Origin: Bacteroidota bacterium
GTDB lineage: Bacteria > Bacteroidota > Bacteroidia > Flavobacteriales_D > Crocinitomicaceae
Assembly (NCBI GenBank): GCA_006226425.1
Contig: SBGX01000019.1
Span: forward strand, 62,001-126,000
DNA length: 64,000 nt
Reading direction: 5' to 3'
Shown here: piece after piece, positions 17,797 through 26,808 of the stretch
How the letters are laid out: every line of letters begins with the position of its first letter
Position numbering within the stretch: position 1 is the stretch's first letter
Notes under the pieces: model-generated
What the model saw: the letters and a program-made list of their open reading frames with translations, nothing else
The model's database searches: none
What the model was told of the DNA's origin: nothing
Translations under genes and position numbers: made by a program

Positions 17797-19682
17797 TCCG
17801 AAAGACCCTGGTCAATCAGGCAGAAAAATTGTTTGGTTCACCCATTGAGGAAAAACAGATTCAATTTCAACTTACCCGCAAAGAATTTGAAGGCGATTTA
17901 ACCCTGGTCGTTTTTCCTTTTGTTAAACTTCTTAAATGTAGTCCAGATCAGGCCGCCGAAAAAATTGGAAGTTTCCTCACACAGGAAATTGAGGACATTG
18001 CATCATTTAATGTCATCAAAGGCTTCCTGAACCTGGTGCTTAGCAAAGCATACTGGATCGGACAGCTCGAAAAAATCGGAGAAGACGATCAATTCGGCTT
18101 TGCCCGCCCGGAGAGTAAGGGGACGATGATGGTAGAGTATTCTTCTCCGAATACGAATAAACCTTTACACCTCGGACATCTTCGAAATATTTTCCTGGGC
18201 TATTCAGTTGCTGAAATCCTCAAAGCAAACGGACACCGGGTCGTAAAGACCCAAATCATTAACGATCGCGGAATCCACATCTGCAAAAGTATGTTGGCCT
18301 GGGAACGCTTTTCACCACTCAATGAAAATGGTGAACGGGAAAACCCTTCGAATACAGGAATGAAGGGAGATAAACTGGTCGGGAAGTATTACGTAGAGTT
18401 TGATAAACATCTGAAACAAGAGACCGAAGAGCTTTTGAAGGACTGGGAAAAAGGCCAGTTTGGAGATGCTTCTGCCGAGAGCATTCAGAAATTCAATGAA
18501 TTGAGTGATGCCATGCAGGGTAAGGATGAAAAAGCTGGCAAAGCCATTCGGGACAAAATCACAGAGCTGGCCAAAAATGAGTCCTCCCTCATGAAAGACG
18601 CCAAAAGCATGCTGATCAAATGGGAAGCACGTGATCCTGAAACATACTTATTGTGGAGCACCATGAATGGTTGGGTGTACGAAGGATTTGAGACTACTTA
18701 CCGCCAAATGGGGGTGGATTTTGACCATTTATATTACGAATCAGACACCTATTTGATCGGAAAGGATGTTATCGAAAAAGGATTGAAAGAAGGCGTTTTC
18801 TTCCGAAAAGAGGACGGATCGGTCTGGATTGATTTGAGTGATGAAGGACTGGATGAAAAACTCCTCCTCCGTTCTGATGGTACCGCTGTTTATATGACCC
18901 AGGATATTGGGACGGCCATTGATCGTTTCAAGGATTACCCAGACCTGGAAGGAATTACCTATACCGTAGGAAATGAACAGGATTATCACTTCAAGGTGTT
19001 ATTCCTGATCCTGAAAAAAATGGGCTATAGCTGGGCAGATTCCTGCTATCATTTGTCCTATGGAATGGTGGACCTCCCATCCGGAAAAATGAAATCCCGG
19101 GAAGGGACCGTGGTTGATGCGGATGACCTGATGGCTGATGTAATTGCCAGTGCTAAAAGCATGACCCAGGAGCGCGGACATTTGGACGGCATGTCTGAAG
19201 AAGAAAAGGAAAAGCTTTACGCTCAAATTGGAATGGGCGGACTAAAATATTACCTATTAAAAGTGGACCCAAAAAAGAGAATGCTCTTTAATCCGGAAGA
19301 ATCCATTGAACTTAATGGAAATACAGGTCCATTCATTCAATATGCCTACGCCAGAATTCAAAGCTTGCTAAGAAAAGCTGGAAATCATGGAAAAATGAAT
19401 CCGAATGTCGAATTACTTGCCGAAGAAAAGGAATTAATCAAGCATTTAAGTCTTTTCCCTCAAACCGTATCCGAAGCTGGCAACACACATTCTCCAGCCC
19501 TGATTTGTAATTATGCCTATGAACTGGTCAAACTATTCAACCAGTTCTATCAGAACATTCCGATTAATTCGGAAAGTAAGCAGGAGCCGAAAGAACTTCG
19601 CCTATACCTCAGTTATTGCACGGGAAAGGTGATTCGAAGCGCAATGAAACTAAACGGAATTGAAGTTCCACAAAGGATGTAA
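17784..19682 (+). CDS. argS: Arginine--tRNA ligase
   Basis: 632 residues. N-terminal tRNA-recognition domain (about 1-100), class I catalytic domain with HIGH signature HLGH (129-132) preceded by SSPNTNKPL, a KMSK-like KMKSREGT near residue 435, and a C-terminal DALR anticodon-binding domain ending in KVIRSAMKLNGIEVPQRM. It charges tRNA-Arg using ATP. About 50 residues longer than many ArgS, mostly a Lys/Glu-rich insertion near residues 190-275, as is common in Bacteroidota. Start ATG lies inside the arginase gene (13-base overlap), implying translational coupling. Confidence 0.97.
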   Translation: MEQLIRKTLVNQAEKLFGSPIEEKQIQFQLTRKEFEGDLTLVVFPFVKLLKCSPDQAAEKIGSFLTQEIEDIASFNVIKGFLNLVLSKAYWIGQLEKIGEDDQFGFARPESKGTMMVEYSSPNTNKPLHLGHLRNIFLGYSVAEILKANGHRVVKTQIINDRGIHICKSMLAWERFSPLNENGERENPSNTGMKGDKLVGKYYVEFDKHLKQETEELLKDWEKGQFGDASAESIQKFNELSDAMQGKDEKAGKAIRDKITELAKNESSLMKDAKSMLIKWEARDPETYLLWSTMNGWVYEGFETTYRQMGVDFDHLYYESDTYLIGKDVIEKGLKEGVFFRKEDGSVWIDLSDEGLDEKLLLRSDGTAVYMTQDIGTAIDRFKDYPDLEGITYTVGNEQDYHFKVLFLILKKMGYSWADSCYHLSYGMVDLPSGKMKSREGTVVDADDLMADVIASAKSMTQERGHLDGMSEEEKEKLYAQIGMGGLKYYLLKVDPKKRMLFNPEESIELNGNTGPFIQYAYARIQSLLRKAGNHGKMNPNVELLAEEKELIKHLSLFPQTVSEAGNTHSPALICNYAYELVKLFNQFYQNIPINSESKQEPKELRLYLSYCTGKVIRSAMKLNGIEVPQRM

Positions 19683-19718
19683 CAAAAAAAGCGGATGCTA
19701 AACATCCGCTTTTTTTAA
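19683..19718. terminator. Bidirectional terminator between argS and the T9SS redox gene
   Basis: Stem GCGGATG (19691-19697), 5-base loop, CATCCGC (19703-19709), flanked by an A-run on the left and a T-run on the right, so it has a T tail on both strands. The two genes converge here. Confidence 0.88.
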
Positions 19719-19728
19719 TCATATCCCG

Positions 19729-20553
19729 TTAGTGCCTGACTATAAAACGACGAATCTCTGATCCGCTTTCCGCTTCTACCTTAAGGATATAAATTCCTTC
19801 TTCCCAATTCCTGGTTTCAATTCGATAGACTCCCTGACCAATACGCATTGATTCTGCCTTCATTTTTTGTCCCAGCGAGTTGAACACGGCGAGTTGAACA
19901 GGAGTTCCTCCCTCTACCACACCTGCATCTATATAATCTCCAGAAGGGTTCGGGCCGATATAGGAAATACTCCCTGGCATCCGAATCTCTTCCAACGAAA
20001 GATTCCCACATTTACTCTGAGCCGCTGCCCTGATGGCATCAGCATTCATGGAAGTTGTTAATTTGTAAAATGAACGGTCACTACAAACCAACACAAGTGC
20101 CGGTGTACCGAAACTTCCGGATGGAATAAACGTCGTGATCGCATTATATATTTTCGATTGATCCGTCTCATTAGCAATCGGATAATCGACTCCTTTCGTC
20201 CAGTCACCTAGCGTATTTCCTGTTCCACGAACATTTTCATCCGTGCTATTCTGATCCACTTCAAAACCGATCACCATCACATCACTAATGGTTCCAGGGG
20301 CTCCATAGGAAAGATAATAATCATTAAAATAACCGGCATTATGATGAGCCCAGCAAAATCCACACAGTGTCCGGAAAAAATCCAGCACTACATGTTTTCC
20401 TTGTGAAGTGTACTCATAGAGATCATGTGCATTGCCCTGCATGTCAGTGATCACCACATTTTTACTCATTACGGTTCCATCTGGAGCAATCTGGGCATAA
20501 GTAGTGCTTAACAGGGAAACACCAGCCAGCAAATAAAGTAGTTTTCGATACAT
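19729..20553 (-). CDS. T9SS-sorted thioredoxin-fold protein with CGFC motif
   Basis: 274 residues from ATG 20553. I chose this start because a -7 promoter element lies just upstream at 20575-20582 and because it gives a clean signal peptide (MYRKLLYLLAGVSLLSTTYAQ); an earlier in-frame ATG at 20586 would lie upstream of the promoter. The mature protein has a redoxin/thioredoxin-like domain with VVLDFFRTLCGFCWAHH, a CxxC active site, and a later cis-Pro-like GTPALVLV. The C-terminal about 80 residues (PNPSGDYIDAG to KVEAESGSEIRRFIVRH) are a type A T9SS sorting domain. It is predicted to act as a thiol-disulfide protein at the cell surface; partner unknown. Confidence 0.85.
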   Translation of the reverse strand: MYRKLLYLLAGVSLLSTTYAQIAPDGTVMSKNVVITDMQGNAHDLYEYTSQGKHVVLDFFRTLCGFCWAHHNAGYFNDYYLSYGAPGTISDVMVIGFEVDQNSTDENVRGTGNTLGDWTKGVDYPIANETDQSKIYNAITTFIPSGSFGTPALVLVCSDRSFYKLTTSMNADAIRAAAQSKCGNLSLEEIRMPGSISYIGPNPSGDYIDAGVVEGGTPVQLAVFNSLGQKMKAESMRIGQGVYRIETRNWEEGIYILKVEAESGSEIRRFIVRH

Positions 20554-20574
20554 GGTTGTGATATTCGTGTTACA

Positions 20575-20582
20575 CAAATATA
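20575..20582 (-). promoter_or_regulatory. -7 promoter element of the T9SS redox gene
   Basis: Minus-strand TATATTTG, an exact TAnnTTTG. The predicted transcript start is about 18 bases upstream of the ATG at 20553, which decides that start. No -33 TTG at the usual spacing. Confidence 0.55.
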
Positions 20583-20611
20583 ACATTTTAAACTAACAGT
20601 CTGACCAAGAA

Positions 20612-21172
20612 TTAATTACGAATAATCTGAATTTGACTATCCAGGCCTATCTTGATGATCTTAGAGGCCCTTTTTTGAACTTCCCCGTGCGATTCAGAGG
20701 AAACTCCATCCACTCCGTCCACCAATCTCTGATCAATCTCAGAAAAAGTAGTTGGAATGGCTGCCCCAGAAATATTGGCAGAAGTAGACACGATGGGTTT
20801 CCGAAGTGCACGAATCAACTCCTGACAAAGTCCATGATTGACCACACGGATTCCGACAGAACCATCTTCAGCATAAACCGACTTGGCTAGCCCCTGCACT
20901 CCCGGATAAATGATGGTCAGGGGTTCCGTTGCCAGATCAATCAGGTCATAGCACACTTCCGGAAAGTCCGGCACATATTGCTCAAGCATCCGAACACTGT
21001 CCACCAAAACAATAAAACTTTTCCCTTCCTTTCGCTCCTTCAACTCCAGAATTCGCTCGCAAGCTTCATCCTTTGTAGCGTCGCATCCCAATCCCCAAAT
21101 GGTATCTGTCGGATAAAGGATCACTCCTCCTTCTTTTAAGCTTTCTTTCAGTAGGCTTCGATTATTTTCCAT
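20612..21172 (-). CDS. tsaC: L-threonylcarbamoyladenylate synthase (Sua5/YrdC/YciO family)
   Basis: 186 residues, one YrdC domain. Motifs: [17 protein letters not shown] (substrate pocket), [13 protein letters not shown] (the KxR/K signature) and [11 protein letters not shown]. It makes threonylcarbamoyl-AMP from threonine, bicarbonate and ATP for the t6A modification at position 37 of ANN-reading tRNAs. There is no C-terminal Sua5 domain. It overlaps trmD by 11 bases, so it is expressed with it. YciO-type paralogues of unclear activity are the alternative. Confidence 0.88.
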   Translation of the reverse strand: MENNRSLLKESLKEGGVILYPTDTIWGLGCDATKDEACERILELKERKEGKSFIVLVDSVRMLEQYVPDFPEVCYDLIDLATEPLTIIYPGVQGLAKSVYAEDGSVGIRVVNHGLCQELIRALRKPIVSTSANISGAAIPTTFSEIDQRLVDGVDGVSSESHGEVQKRASKIIKIGLDSQIQIIRN

Positions 21173-21851
21173 CCCTCTTTTTTAATAAATCCGGTCTTCG
21201 TTCTTTTGTTCGTTGATAGGCTTTTTCTTCGCGCCATGCCTCAATTTTTTTAAAGTCACCTGACAGCAGAACTTCCGGAACCTTCCATCCCCGGTACTCA
21301 GGAGGTCTGGTATACACCGGGGGTGATAATAAATGATCCTGAAAGCTATCGGTCAGTGCGGAAGTCTCATCATTGAGTACTCCCGGAATCAATCTCCCGA
21401 TGCTATCCACAAGTACAGCCGCTCCCAACTCCCCTCCAGACAAAACATAGGAACCAATCGAAATTTCAAGGGTTATATAATGCTCACGAATTCGTTCGTC
21501 TACCCCTTTGTAATGACCACACAAGATCATCAAGTTTTCATTCAACGAAAGCCGATTGCATCGGTCCTGCTCCAGCAATTCTCCATCCGGAGTCATGTAA
21601 ATAATCTCATCATAATCACGCTCTTCTTTCAGACGATCAATCAAGGCAGCAATTGGCTCCGCAGACATGACCATTCCGGCACCTCCACCATATTGATAAT
21701 CATCAACATTTTTGTGCTTACTTGTTGAATAATCCCGTATGTTGTGAATGTGAATTTCCAAATGACCTTTTTCCTGTGCCCGCTTCAAAATGGAATTGGA
21801 AAAAGGTCCTTCCAGCAATCCAGGTAATATTGTCAGAATATCAATACGCAT
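21162..21851 (-). CDS. trmD: tRNA (guanine37-N1)-methyltransferase
   Basis: 229 residues, typical length. SPOUT-fold trefoil-knot motifs are clear: [39 protein letters not shown]. It methylates G37 of tRNAs reading CNN/GNN-type codons to prevent +1 frameshifts. In many bacteria trmD sits with rpsP-rimM-rplS, but here it is with tsaC. The start MRIDILT is the family N-terminus; a -7 element lies only four bases upstream of the ATG, so the transcript may be leaderless. Confidence 0.96.
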   Translation of the reverse strand: MRIDILTILPGLLEGPFSNSILKRAQEKGHLEIHIHNIRDYSTSKHKNVDDYQYGGGAGMVMSAEPIAALIDRLKEERDYDEIIYMTPDGELLEQDRCNRLSLNENLMILCGHYKGVDERIREHYITLEISIGSYVLSGGELGAAVLVDSIGRLIPGVLNDETSALTDSFQDHLLSPPVYTRPPEYRGWKVPEVLLSGDFKKIEAWREEKAYQRTKERRPDLLKKRDGK

Positions 21852-21855
21852 GGAA

Positions 21856-21863
21856 CAAAATTA
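21856..21863 (-). promoter_or_regulatory. -7 promoter element directly before trmD
   Basis: Minus-strand TAATTTTG, an exact TAnnTTTG, ending four bases before the trmD ATG. The predicted start of transcription coincides with the start codon. No -33 element at the usual spacing. Confidence 0.45.
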
Positions 21864-21883
21864 GTTCAAACTTTTTTAGTTCT

Positions 21884-21913
21884 TTTGTGTTTAGACAACA
21901 AGAACTATTTTTT
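21884..21913 (+). promoter_or_regulatory. Possible promoter for the aromatic amino acid operon
   Basis: TTTG (21884-21887), 18 bases, TATTTTTT (21906-21913; one mismatch to TAnnTTTG). It is about 43 bases upstream of the ATG at 21957. Confidence 0.35.
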
Positions 21914-21956
21914 TTACGAAAAAGATAGGAGGCGAGTGTCTTAATCACATTGTTTC

Positions 21957-23045
21957 ATGAGCTATCCATTGACCGAACATATTCGAAAAGAAAAAAGACC
22001 ATTTGTGATTGCGGGCCCCTGCAGTGCCGAATCAGAGGAGCAAATGCAAGTCATTGCCGCTGATCTGGCTCGTGATAGCAAGGTGAAATTACTTCGGGCA
22101 GGGATTTGGAAACCGCGTACCCGACCGGATTCCTTTTCCGGAATTGGACAAGCTGGCCTCAAATGGTTGGTTGATGCCGGTCGTCAAAATGGCCTTCCAG
22201 TTTGCACGGAAGTTGCCAATCGTGAACATGTGGAAGACGCGTTAAAAGCAGGTGTTGACGTCCTTTGGATTGGAGCGCGCACAAGTGTTAATCCTTTCAC
22301 GGTCCAGGAAATCGCTGATGTGCTTCGTGGAGTGGAAATTCCAGTAATGGTCAAAAACCCAATTAATCCGGACCTAAATCTCTGGATCGGGGCCCTGGAA
22401 CGCTTGGAAAAATCGGGGATCAAAGAACTTACAGCCATTCATCGGGGATTCTCCATCTATCAGCATCGCAAATACCGAAACGTCCCCAATTGGGAGCTCC
22501 CCATTGCTCTAAAGGAACGGTTTCAGGAACTTCCCTTGATTTGTGACCCCAGTCATATCGGGGGGAAAAGAAGTTTGCTTCGGGAGATATCCCAAAAGGC
22601 CATGGACCTCAACTTCGATGGCTTGATGATTGAAACACACCCGAGCCCAGAACAAGCTCTATCTGACGCCGAACAGCAAATCACAGCGGATGAGTTGAAT
22701 GATTTGTTAAGTCATTTAGTACTTCGATCCGCAGAAATAAGAGCCGGTCACGCGGAAACTATAGATGATTTAAGAGAAAAAATTGCTATATTGGATGATC
22801 GGGTTTTCGAACTGCTCTCCGCCCGAATGGATATTAGTTCCGAATTGGGACATTTTAAACGTGATCATCACATCACGATCCTGCAAACAGAACACTGGAA
22901 AAACATGATTGATTCGCGATTGAATAAATCAGCGGATTATGGATTGACCAGAAGGTTCATTCGACAGGTGATGGATGCCATTCACCAGGAGTCGATTCGA
23001 AGACAAACGAAAATCATGAACGAAAAAGAAGATCAAAAGCGATGA
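21957..23045 (+). CDS. Bifunctional DAHP synthase / chorismate mutase
   Basis: 362 residues. Residues about 1-255 are a type I-beta (KDPG/KDO8P-like) 3-deoxy-7-phosphoheptulonate synthase: FVIAGPCSAES, KLLRAGIWKPRTRPDSF, ICDPSHIGGKR, DGLMIETHPSPEQALSD. It condenses PEP and erythrose-4-phosphate, the first shikimate step. Residues about 267-350 are an AroQ-type chorismate mutase (IDDLREKIAILDDRVFELL). This fusion is common in Bacteroidota, where the mutase part can also act as a feedback domain. It overlaps aroA by four bases (ATGA), forming a two-gene aromatic amino acid operon. Confidence 0.95.
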   Translation: MSYPLTEHIRKEKRPFVIAGPCSAESEEQMQVIAADLARDSKVKLLRAGIWKPRTRPDSFSGIGQAGLKWLVDAGRQNGLPVCTEVANREHVEDALKAGVDVLWIGARTSVNPFTVQEIADVLRGVEIPVMVKNPINPDLNLWIGALERLEKSGIKELTAIHRGFSIYQHRKYRNVPNWELPIALKERFQELPLICDPSHIGGKRSLLREISQKAMDLNFDGLMIETHPSPEQALSDAEQQITADELNDLLSHLVLRSAEIRAGHAETIDDLREKIAILDDRVFELLSARMDISSELGHFKRDHHITILQTEHWKNMIDSRLNKSADYGLTRRFIRQVMDAIHQESIRRQTKIMNEKEDQKR

Positions 23046-24301
23046 ATCAAATCATCCATTCAGGAAATTATCGGGGAAAAATTCAGGTTCCCCCGTCCAA
23101 AAGTGATGCTCAAAGAGCCATTTTGGCCGCAGGTCTCGCACAAGGAACCTCTCATCTCACCAATTACGGGAACAGTGATGACGAGCTTGTCATGCAAAAT
23201 TTCATCAGACAAATCGGTGCTGAGATCATAGAAAAGAAAAACCGGGTGCTCCGCGTCAACGGTACAAACTCTTTCCCTTCAGAAGCAACATTTCAGATTG
23301 GGGAAAGTGGACTTAGTGCACGACTAATAACAGCAATTTGTGCCGCCCATCCCGGACATTTCATTATAAAAGGCGAGGGATCTCTTCTGGAACGTCCAAT
23401 GCATTCTTTCCAGGATATACTCCCTATGTTTGGAATCCATTTTCAGTCAAATCAGGGCTTTCTGCCACTTCATATCAGCGGAGGCCCGATGCAAGGAAAA
23501 AAGGCTCAAATAGATAGCTCTACCGGATCACAGTACTTGTCTGGACTCCTTATGGCTCTTCCAATGATTGACGAAGATTCGAGTCTGAACGTACATCAAT
23601 TGGTGAGCAGACCTTACGTCGAAATGACCTTGCGAACCATGTCGAAATTCGGAGTTTTCATTGAACAGGACTCCCTGCAAACTTTTCACATTAAAGGAAA
23701 ACAGAAATACCTTCCGGCCTCGTACTACATTGAATCCGATTGGAGCTCTGCTTCTTATTGGCTGGTTGCCTCGGCATTGGGTCTGGAAATTGAAACAGGA
23801 GAATTAAATCCCCAGAGTCTTCAGGCCGACCGATTGATTCTCAGCGCCTTTAAAGCAGCTAATTGCGAAGTGGAATTCCATCAGGGCAACTATAAGATTC
23901 ACGGTAAATTTCGTCAGGCCTTTGAGTTTGATGCAACCCATTGCCCAGACCTCTTCCCTGCCCTGACGACCTTCGCCAGTCTTTGTCCAGGAACGACCAT
24001 TCTAAAGGGTTTGAAAAGACTTCGCTATAAGGAAAGCAACCGGGGAGAAGCTCTGCAAACAGAATTTGCTAAACTTGGAGTTCAAATCGATCTTAAGGAG
24101 GATGAAATGTTCATTCATGGACGAGATCAACTCCGAGGAGCTCAGGTAAATTCGCACCGGGATCACCGAATTGCCATGTGCCTGGCTATAGCAGGAATGT
24201 TTAGTGAAACGCCCATCGAAATTTCGGATTCGGAAGCTGCTTCAAAAAGCTATCCTGAATTCTGGGATCATTTAAATTCATTAAAGACTGAAAATCAGTA
24301 A
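23042..24301 (+). CDS. aroA: 3-phosphoshikimate 1-carboxyvinyltransferase (EPSP synthase)
   Basis: 419 residues. EPSP synthase motifs in order: VPPSKSDAQRAILAA, GESGLSARLI, DSSTGSQYLSGLLMAL, DWSSASYW, RLRYKESNRGEAL and HRDHRIAMCLAIAG. It makes EPSP from shikimate-3-phosphate and PEP. The motifs read GESGLSAR rather than the usual GNAGTxxR, as in several Bacteroidota enzymes. It overlaps the DAHP synthase gene by four bases. Confidence 0.95.
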   Translation: MNQIIHSGNYRGKIQVPPSKSDAQRAILAAGLAQGTSHLTNYGNSDDELVMQNFIRQIGAEIIEKKNRVLRVNGTNSFPSEATFQIGESGLSARLITAICAAHPGHFIIKGEGSLLERPMHSFQDILPMFGIHFQSNQGFLPLHISGGPMQGKKAQIDSSTGSQYLSGLLMALPMIDEDSSLNVHQLVSRPYVEMTLRTMSKFGVFIEQDSLQTFHIKGKQKYLPASYYIESDWSSASYWLVASALGLEIETGELNPQSLQADRLILSAFKAANCEVEFHQGNYKIHGKFRQAFEFDATHCPDLFPALTTFASLCPGTTILKGLKRLRYKESNRGEALQTEFAKLGVQIDLKEDEMFIHGRDQLRGAQVNSHRDHRIAMCLAIAGMFSETPIEISDSEAASKSYPEFWDHLNSLKTENQ

Positions 24302-24340
24302 CTTAAATACACACACAAGGGAAATCTCATCTCTTTTTCG

Positions 24341-24348
24341 TACCTTTG
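24341..24348 (+). promoter_or_regulatory. -7 promoter element of the cysteine desulfurase operon
   Basis: TACCTTTG, an exact TAnnTTTG, followed by GCAGC; predicted start about 16 bases before the ATG at 24368. No TTG at the usual -33 distance. Confidence 0.65.
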
Positions 24349-24367
24349 CAGCCTAAATTTCAGTTTT

Positions 24368-25507
24368 ATGCGTGTATATCTAGATAATGCGGCAACCACT
24401 CCTATTTTACCGGAAGTTGTAGATGAAATGTGTCGTTGTCTGAGAGATCAGTTTGGGAACCCTTCTTCCACACACTATTTTGGGAGACAGGCAAAGGCCG
24501 AGATTGAAACGGCACGTAGAAAGATTGCTTCACACCTTAACTGTAAGGCTTCTGAAATTATTTTCACTTCTGGAGGAACCGAAGCGGACAACATGGTTTT
24601 CCACACGGCAATTCACGGCCTCAAAGTAGAACAAATTATCACCTCTCCGATTGAACATCACGCGGTACTCCACACAGCGGAGCATCTGGCGGAACAATTT
24701 CAAATCGAGCTTCAATTGGTTCGGGTTGACGAACAAGGGCATGTCGATTTAAAGCACCTGGAAGAATTGCTACAAAATGGAAAAAAGACACTCGTCTCCC
24801 TGATGCATGCCAATAACGAAATCGGAACCTTACTTCCCATTCGTCAAACAGGAGAACTTTGTCATAAATACGGGGCATATTTCCATTCGGACACCGTACA
24901 AACGATGGGACACTATCGCTTTGATCTCCAGGAATTGCCCGTTGATTTTGTGACCTGTTCAGCACACAAGTTGCATGGACCCAAAGGAGTTGGATTCCTC
25001 TATGCTAACAAGCAGATTAAAACCGAAATTATGATTCACGGTGGAGCACAAGAGCGAGGACTCCGAAGTGGTACAGAAAATATCTCCGGAATTGTTGGCC
25101 TGGTCAAGGCGCTGGATTTGGCATACACCGACCTGGAAGAACATCAGAATCATGTTCAACAACTTAAAAGTTATTTGATTGAGAAACTTCAACGCAATTT
25201 TCCAGACGGAGGTTTTCATGGAGACATTCGATCAGAACAAAGCCTCTATACCGTTTTGAATTGTTGGTTCCCCAGAACAGATAAAGCAGCGATGTTGCTC
25301 TTTACCCTGGATTTGAAGGGGATCGCATGTAGCGGGGGGAGTGCTTGTTCTTCAGGGGCTACCAAAGGTTCTCATGTCCTTGAAGGAATTGGCTCCGACC
25401 TTTCCGTCCCCAACGTCCGTTTCTCTTTTTCACGGCTAAATACAATAGAAGAAGTAGACTTTGTTGTGGAACAACTCAACGAATTATATCAACTCGCCCT
25501 GGCCTGA
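24368..25507 (+). CDS. Cysteine desulfurase (NifS/IscS family)
   Basis: 379 residues. PLP-dependent class V fold: YLDNAATTP at the N-terminus, the PLP lysine in CSAHKLHGPKG (Lys201), RSGTENISG, and the active-site cysteine in SGGSACSSG (Cys327). It removes sulfur from cysteine as a persulfide for Fe-S clusters or thiolated tRNA. It starts a four-gene operon whose other members are envelope proteins, not isc/suf genes, so the sulfur acceptor is not apparent. The stop codon shares a base with the next start (TGATG). Confidence 0.93.
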   Translation: MRVYLDNAATTPILPEVVDEMCRCLRDQFGNPSSTHYFGRQAKAEIETARRKIASHLNCKASEIIFTSGGTEADNMVFHTAIHGLKVEQIITSPIEHHAVLHTAEHLAEQFQIELQLVRVDEQGHVDLKHLEELLQNGKKTLVSLMHANNEIGTLLPIRQTGELCHKYGAYFHSDTVQTMGHYRFDLQELPVDFVTCSAHKLHGPKGVGFLYANKQIKTEIMIHGGAQERGLRSGTENISGIVGLVKALDLAYTDLEEHQNHVQQLKSYLIEKLQRNFPDGGFHGDIRSEQSLYTVLNCWFPRTDKAAMLLFTLDLKGIACSGGSACSSGATKGSHVLEGIGSDLSVPNVRFSFSRLNTIEEVDFVVEQLNELYQLALA

Positions 25508-26808
25508 TGAAAAAGATCATTTTTGCACTATGCCTGTTTTGTATTGCTAGTTCAGCACGCGTACAGTCGCTTTATTTCCCCCCATTGACAGGAAGTACGT
25601 GGGAACAAACGGCCCCAGAAAACCTGGGATGGTGTCAGGAAAACATCGACAGTTTATACGCCTACCTTGAAGCAACAAACACGAAAGCCTTTCTACTTTT
25701 AAAAGATGGAAAGATCGTCCTGGAAAAGTATATGAATGGCTTTGCCCAGAGCGACCAATGGGTGTGGAATTCAGCTGCTAAAACCTTGACAGGTTTCGCT
25801 GTTGGAATCGCTCAGGAAAAAGGACTCCTATCACTCAACGATAGCAGTTCTCATTATCTTGGAAGTGGGTGGACGAGTCTCACGCCAGAGCAAGAAGGGA
25901 ACATCACGATCCGGCATCAAATCACCATGACAAGTGGATTAAAAAGTACCGGTGATCACTATTGTACTGATCCCGAATGCCTGATCTATGCAGCGGAACC
26001 CGGCACCAGATGGTCTTATCACAATGCCCCTTATACGCTGTTGGATAGAGTCCTTACTGAAGCTACCGGGATCAACTACGATGATTTCATCGAAAACAAT
26101 ATCCGTCAGAAAATTGGCATGGACGGAAAATTCTACAAAGTAGGATTCAACAACATCCATTTGAGTACCGCACGAAGCATGGCTCGTTTTGGACTTCTGC
26201 TCCTGGCTGATGGGACCTGGGATGGCACTGAAATACTGGGAGACCAGGTTTTTCTGGATAGCATGCGTAACACTTCACAGGAAATGAACCCATCGTATGG
26301 CTTTTTGACCTGGCTCAACGGAAAATCTTCTTACATGCTCCCTATTGAAAGTCTTCAGATTTCAATCAACCGAACAGCACTTCCAAATGCCCCTGAAGAT
26401 GTCTACATGGCGCTTGGAAAAGATGGACAAATGATCAATGTTTCTCCTTCCGAAAAGCTCATCATGGTCCGCATGGGGGAAGCCGACGGAAATAGTCTGG
26501 TCCCAAACGATTATAATGACACTATTTGGCAAAAGATCAATCAACTTCCATGTACAATTGGATTGATGGAACAAGAACTTCACTCCTTCCAAATACATCC
26601 AAATCCAGGCTCTGACCGAATTCACCTGAAACTACCCGAAGGTGAAGTAGTCAAGCAAATTAGCATCCTAAGTACTCAAGGAAAGGAAGTGGAATTATTC
26701 GTTCGTCCAGAAAAGGAAGTGAATGTTTCCGGATTGCTCCCCGGTATTTATTTCATCGAAGTCCAAACGGAAGACAGACGATATCAAAGCAAATTCATCC
26801 GGATGTAA
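25507..26808 (+). CDS. Secreted serine hydrolase (beta-lactamase/PBP-like) with T9SS sorting domain
   Basis: 433 residues. Signal peptide (MKKIIFALCLFCIASSARVQS). The class C beta-lactamase/esterase fold has the SxxK nucleophile motif SAAK (Ser89, Lys92) and the YxN motif YHN (171-173), with ARSMARFGLLLLADG as in Beta-lactamase family proteins (PF00144). The C-terminal 75 residues (IHPNPGSDRIHL to SKFIRM) are a T9SS sorting domain. It should act at the surface on an ester, amide or peptide; the substrate is unknown and beta-lactam hydrolysis should not be assumed. It is coupled on both sides by one-base stop/start overlaps. Confidence 0.9.
   Translation: MKKIIFALCLFCIASSARVQSLYFPPLTGSTWEQTAPENLGWCQENIDSLYAYLEATNTKAFLLLKDGKIVLEKYMNGFAQSDQWVWNSAAKTLTGFAVGIAQEKGLLSLNDSSSHYLGSGWTSLTPEQEGNITIRHQITMTSGLKSTGDHYCTDPECLIYAAEPGTRWSYHNAPYTLLDRVLTEATGINYDDFIENNIRQKIGMDGKFYKVGFNNIHLSTARSMARFGLLLLADGTWDGTEILGDQVFLDSMRNTSQEMNPSYGFLTWLNGKSSYMLPIESLQISINRTALPNAPEDVYMALGKDGQMINVSPSEKLIMVRMGEADGNSLVPNDYNDTIWQKINQLPCTIGLMEQELHSFQIHPNPGSDRIHLKLPEGEVVKQISILSTQGKEVELFVRPEKEVNVSGLLPGIYFIEVQTEDRRYQSKFIRM

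Noticed and set aside
25507-26808. Beta-lactam resistance gene
   Set aside because: The SxxK and YxN motifs are shared by esterases and peptidases of the same fold, and the T9SS sorting domain argues for a surface hydrolase; no resistance claim is supported.
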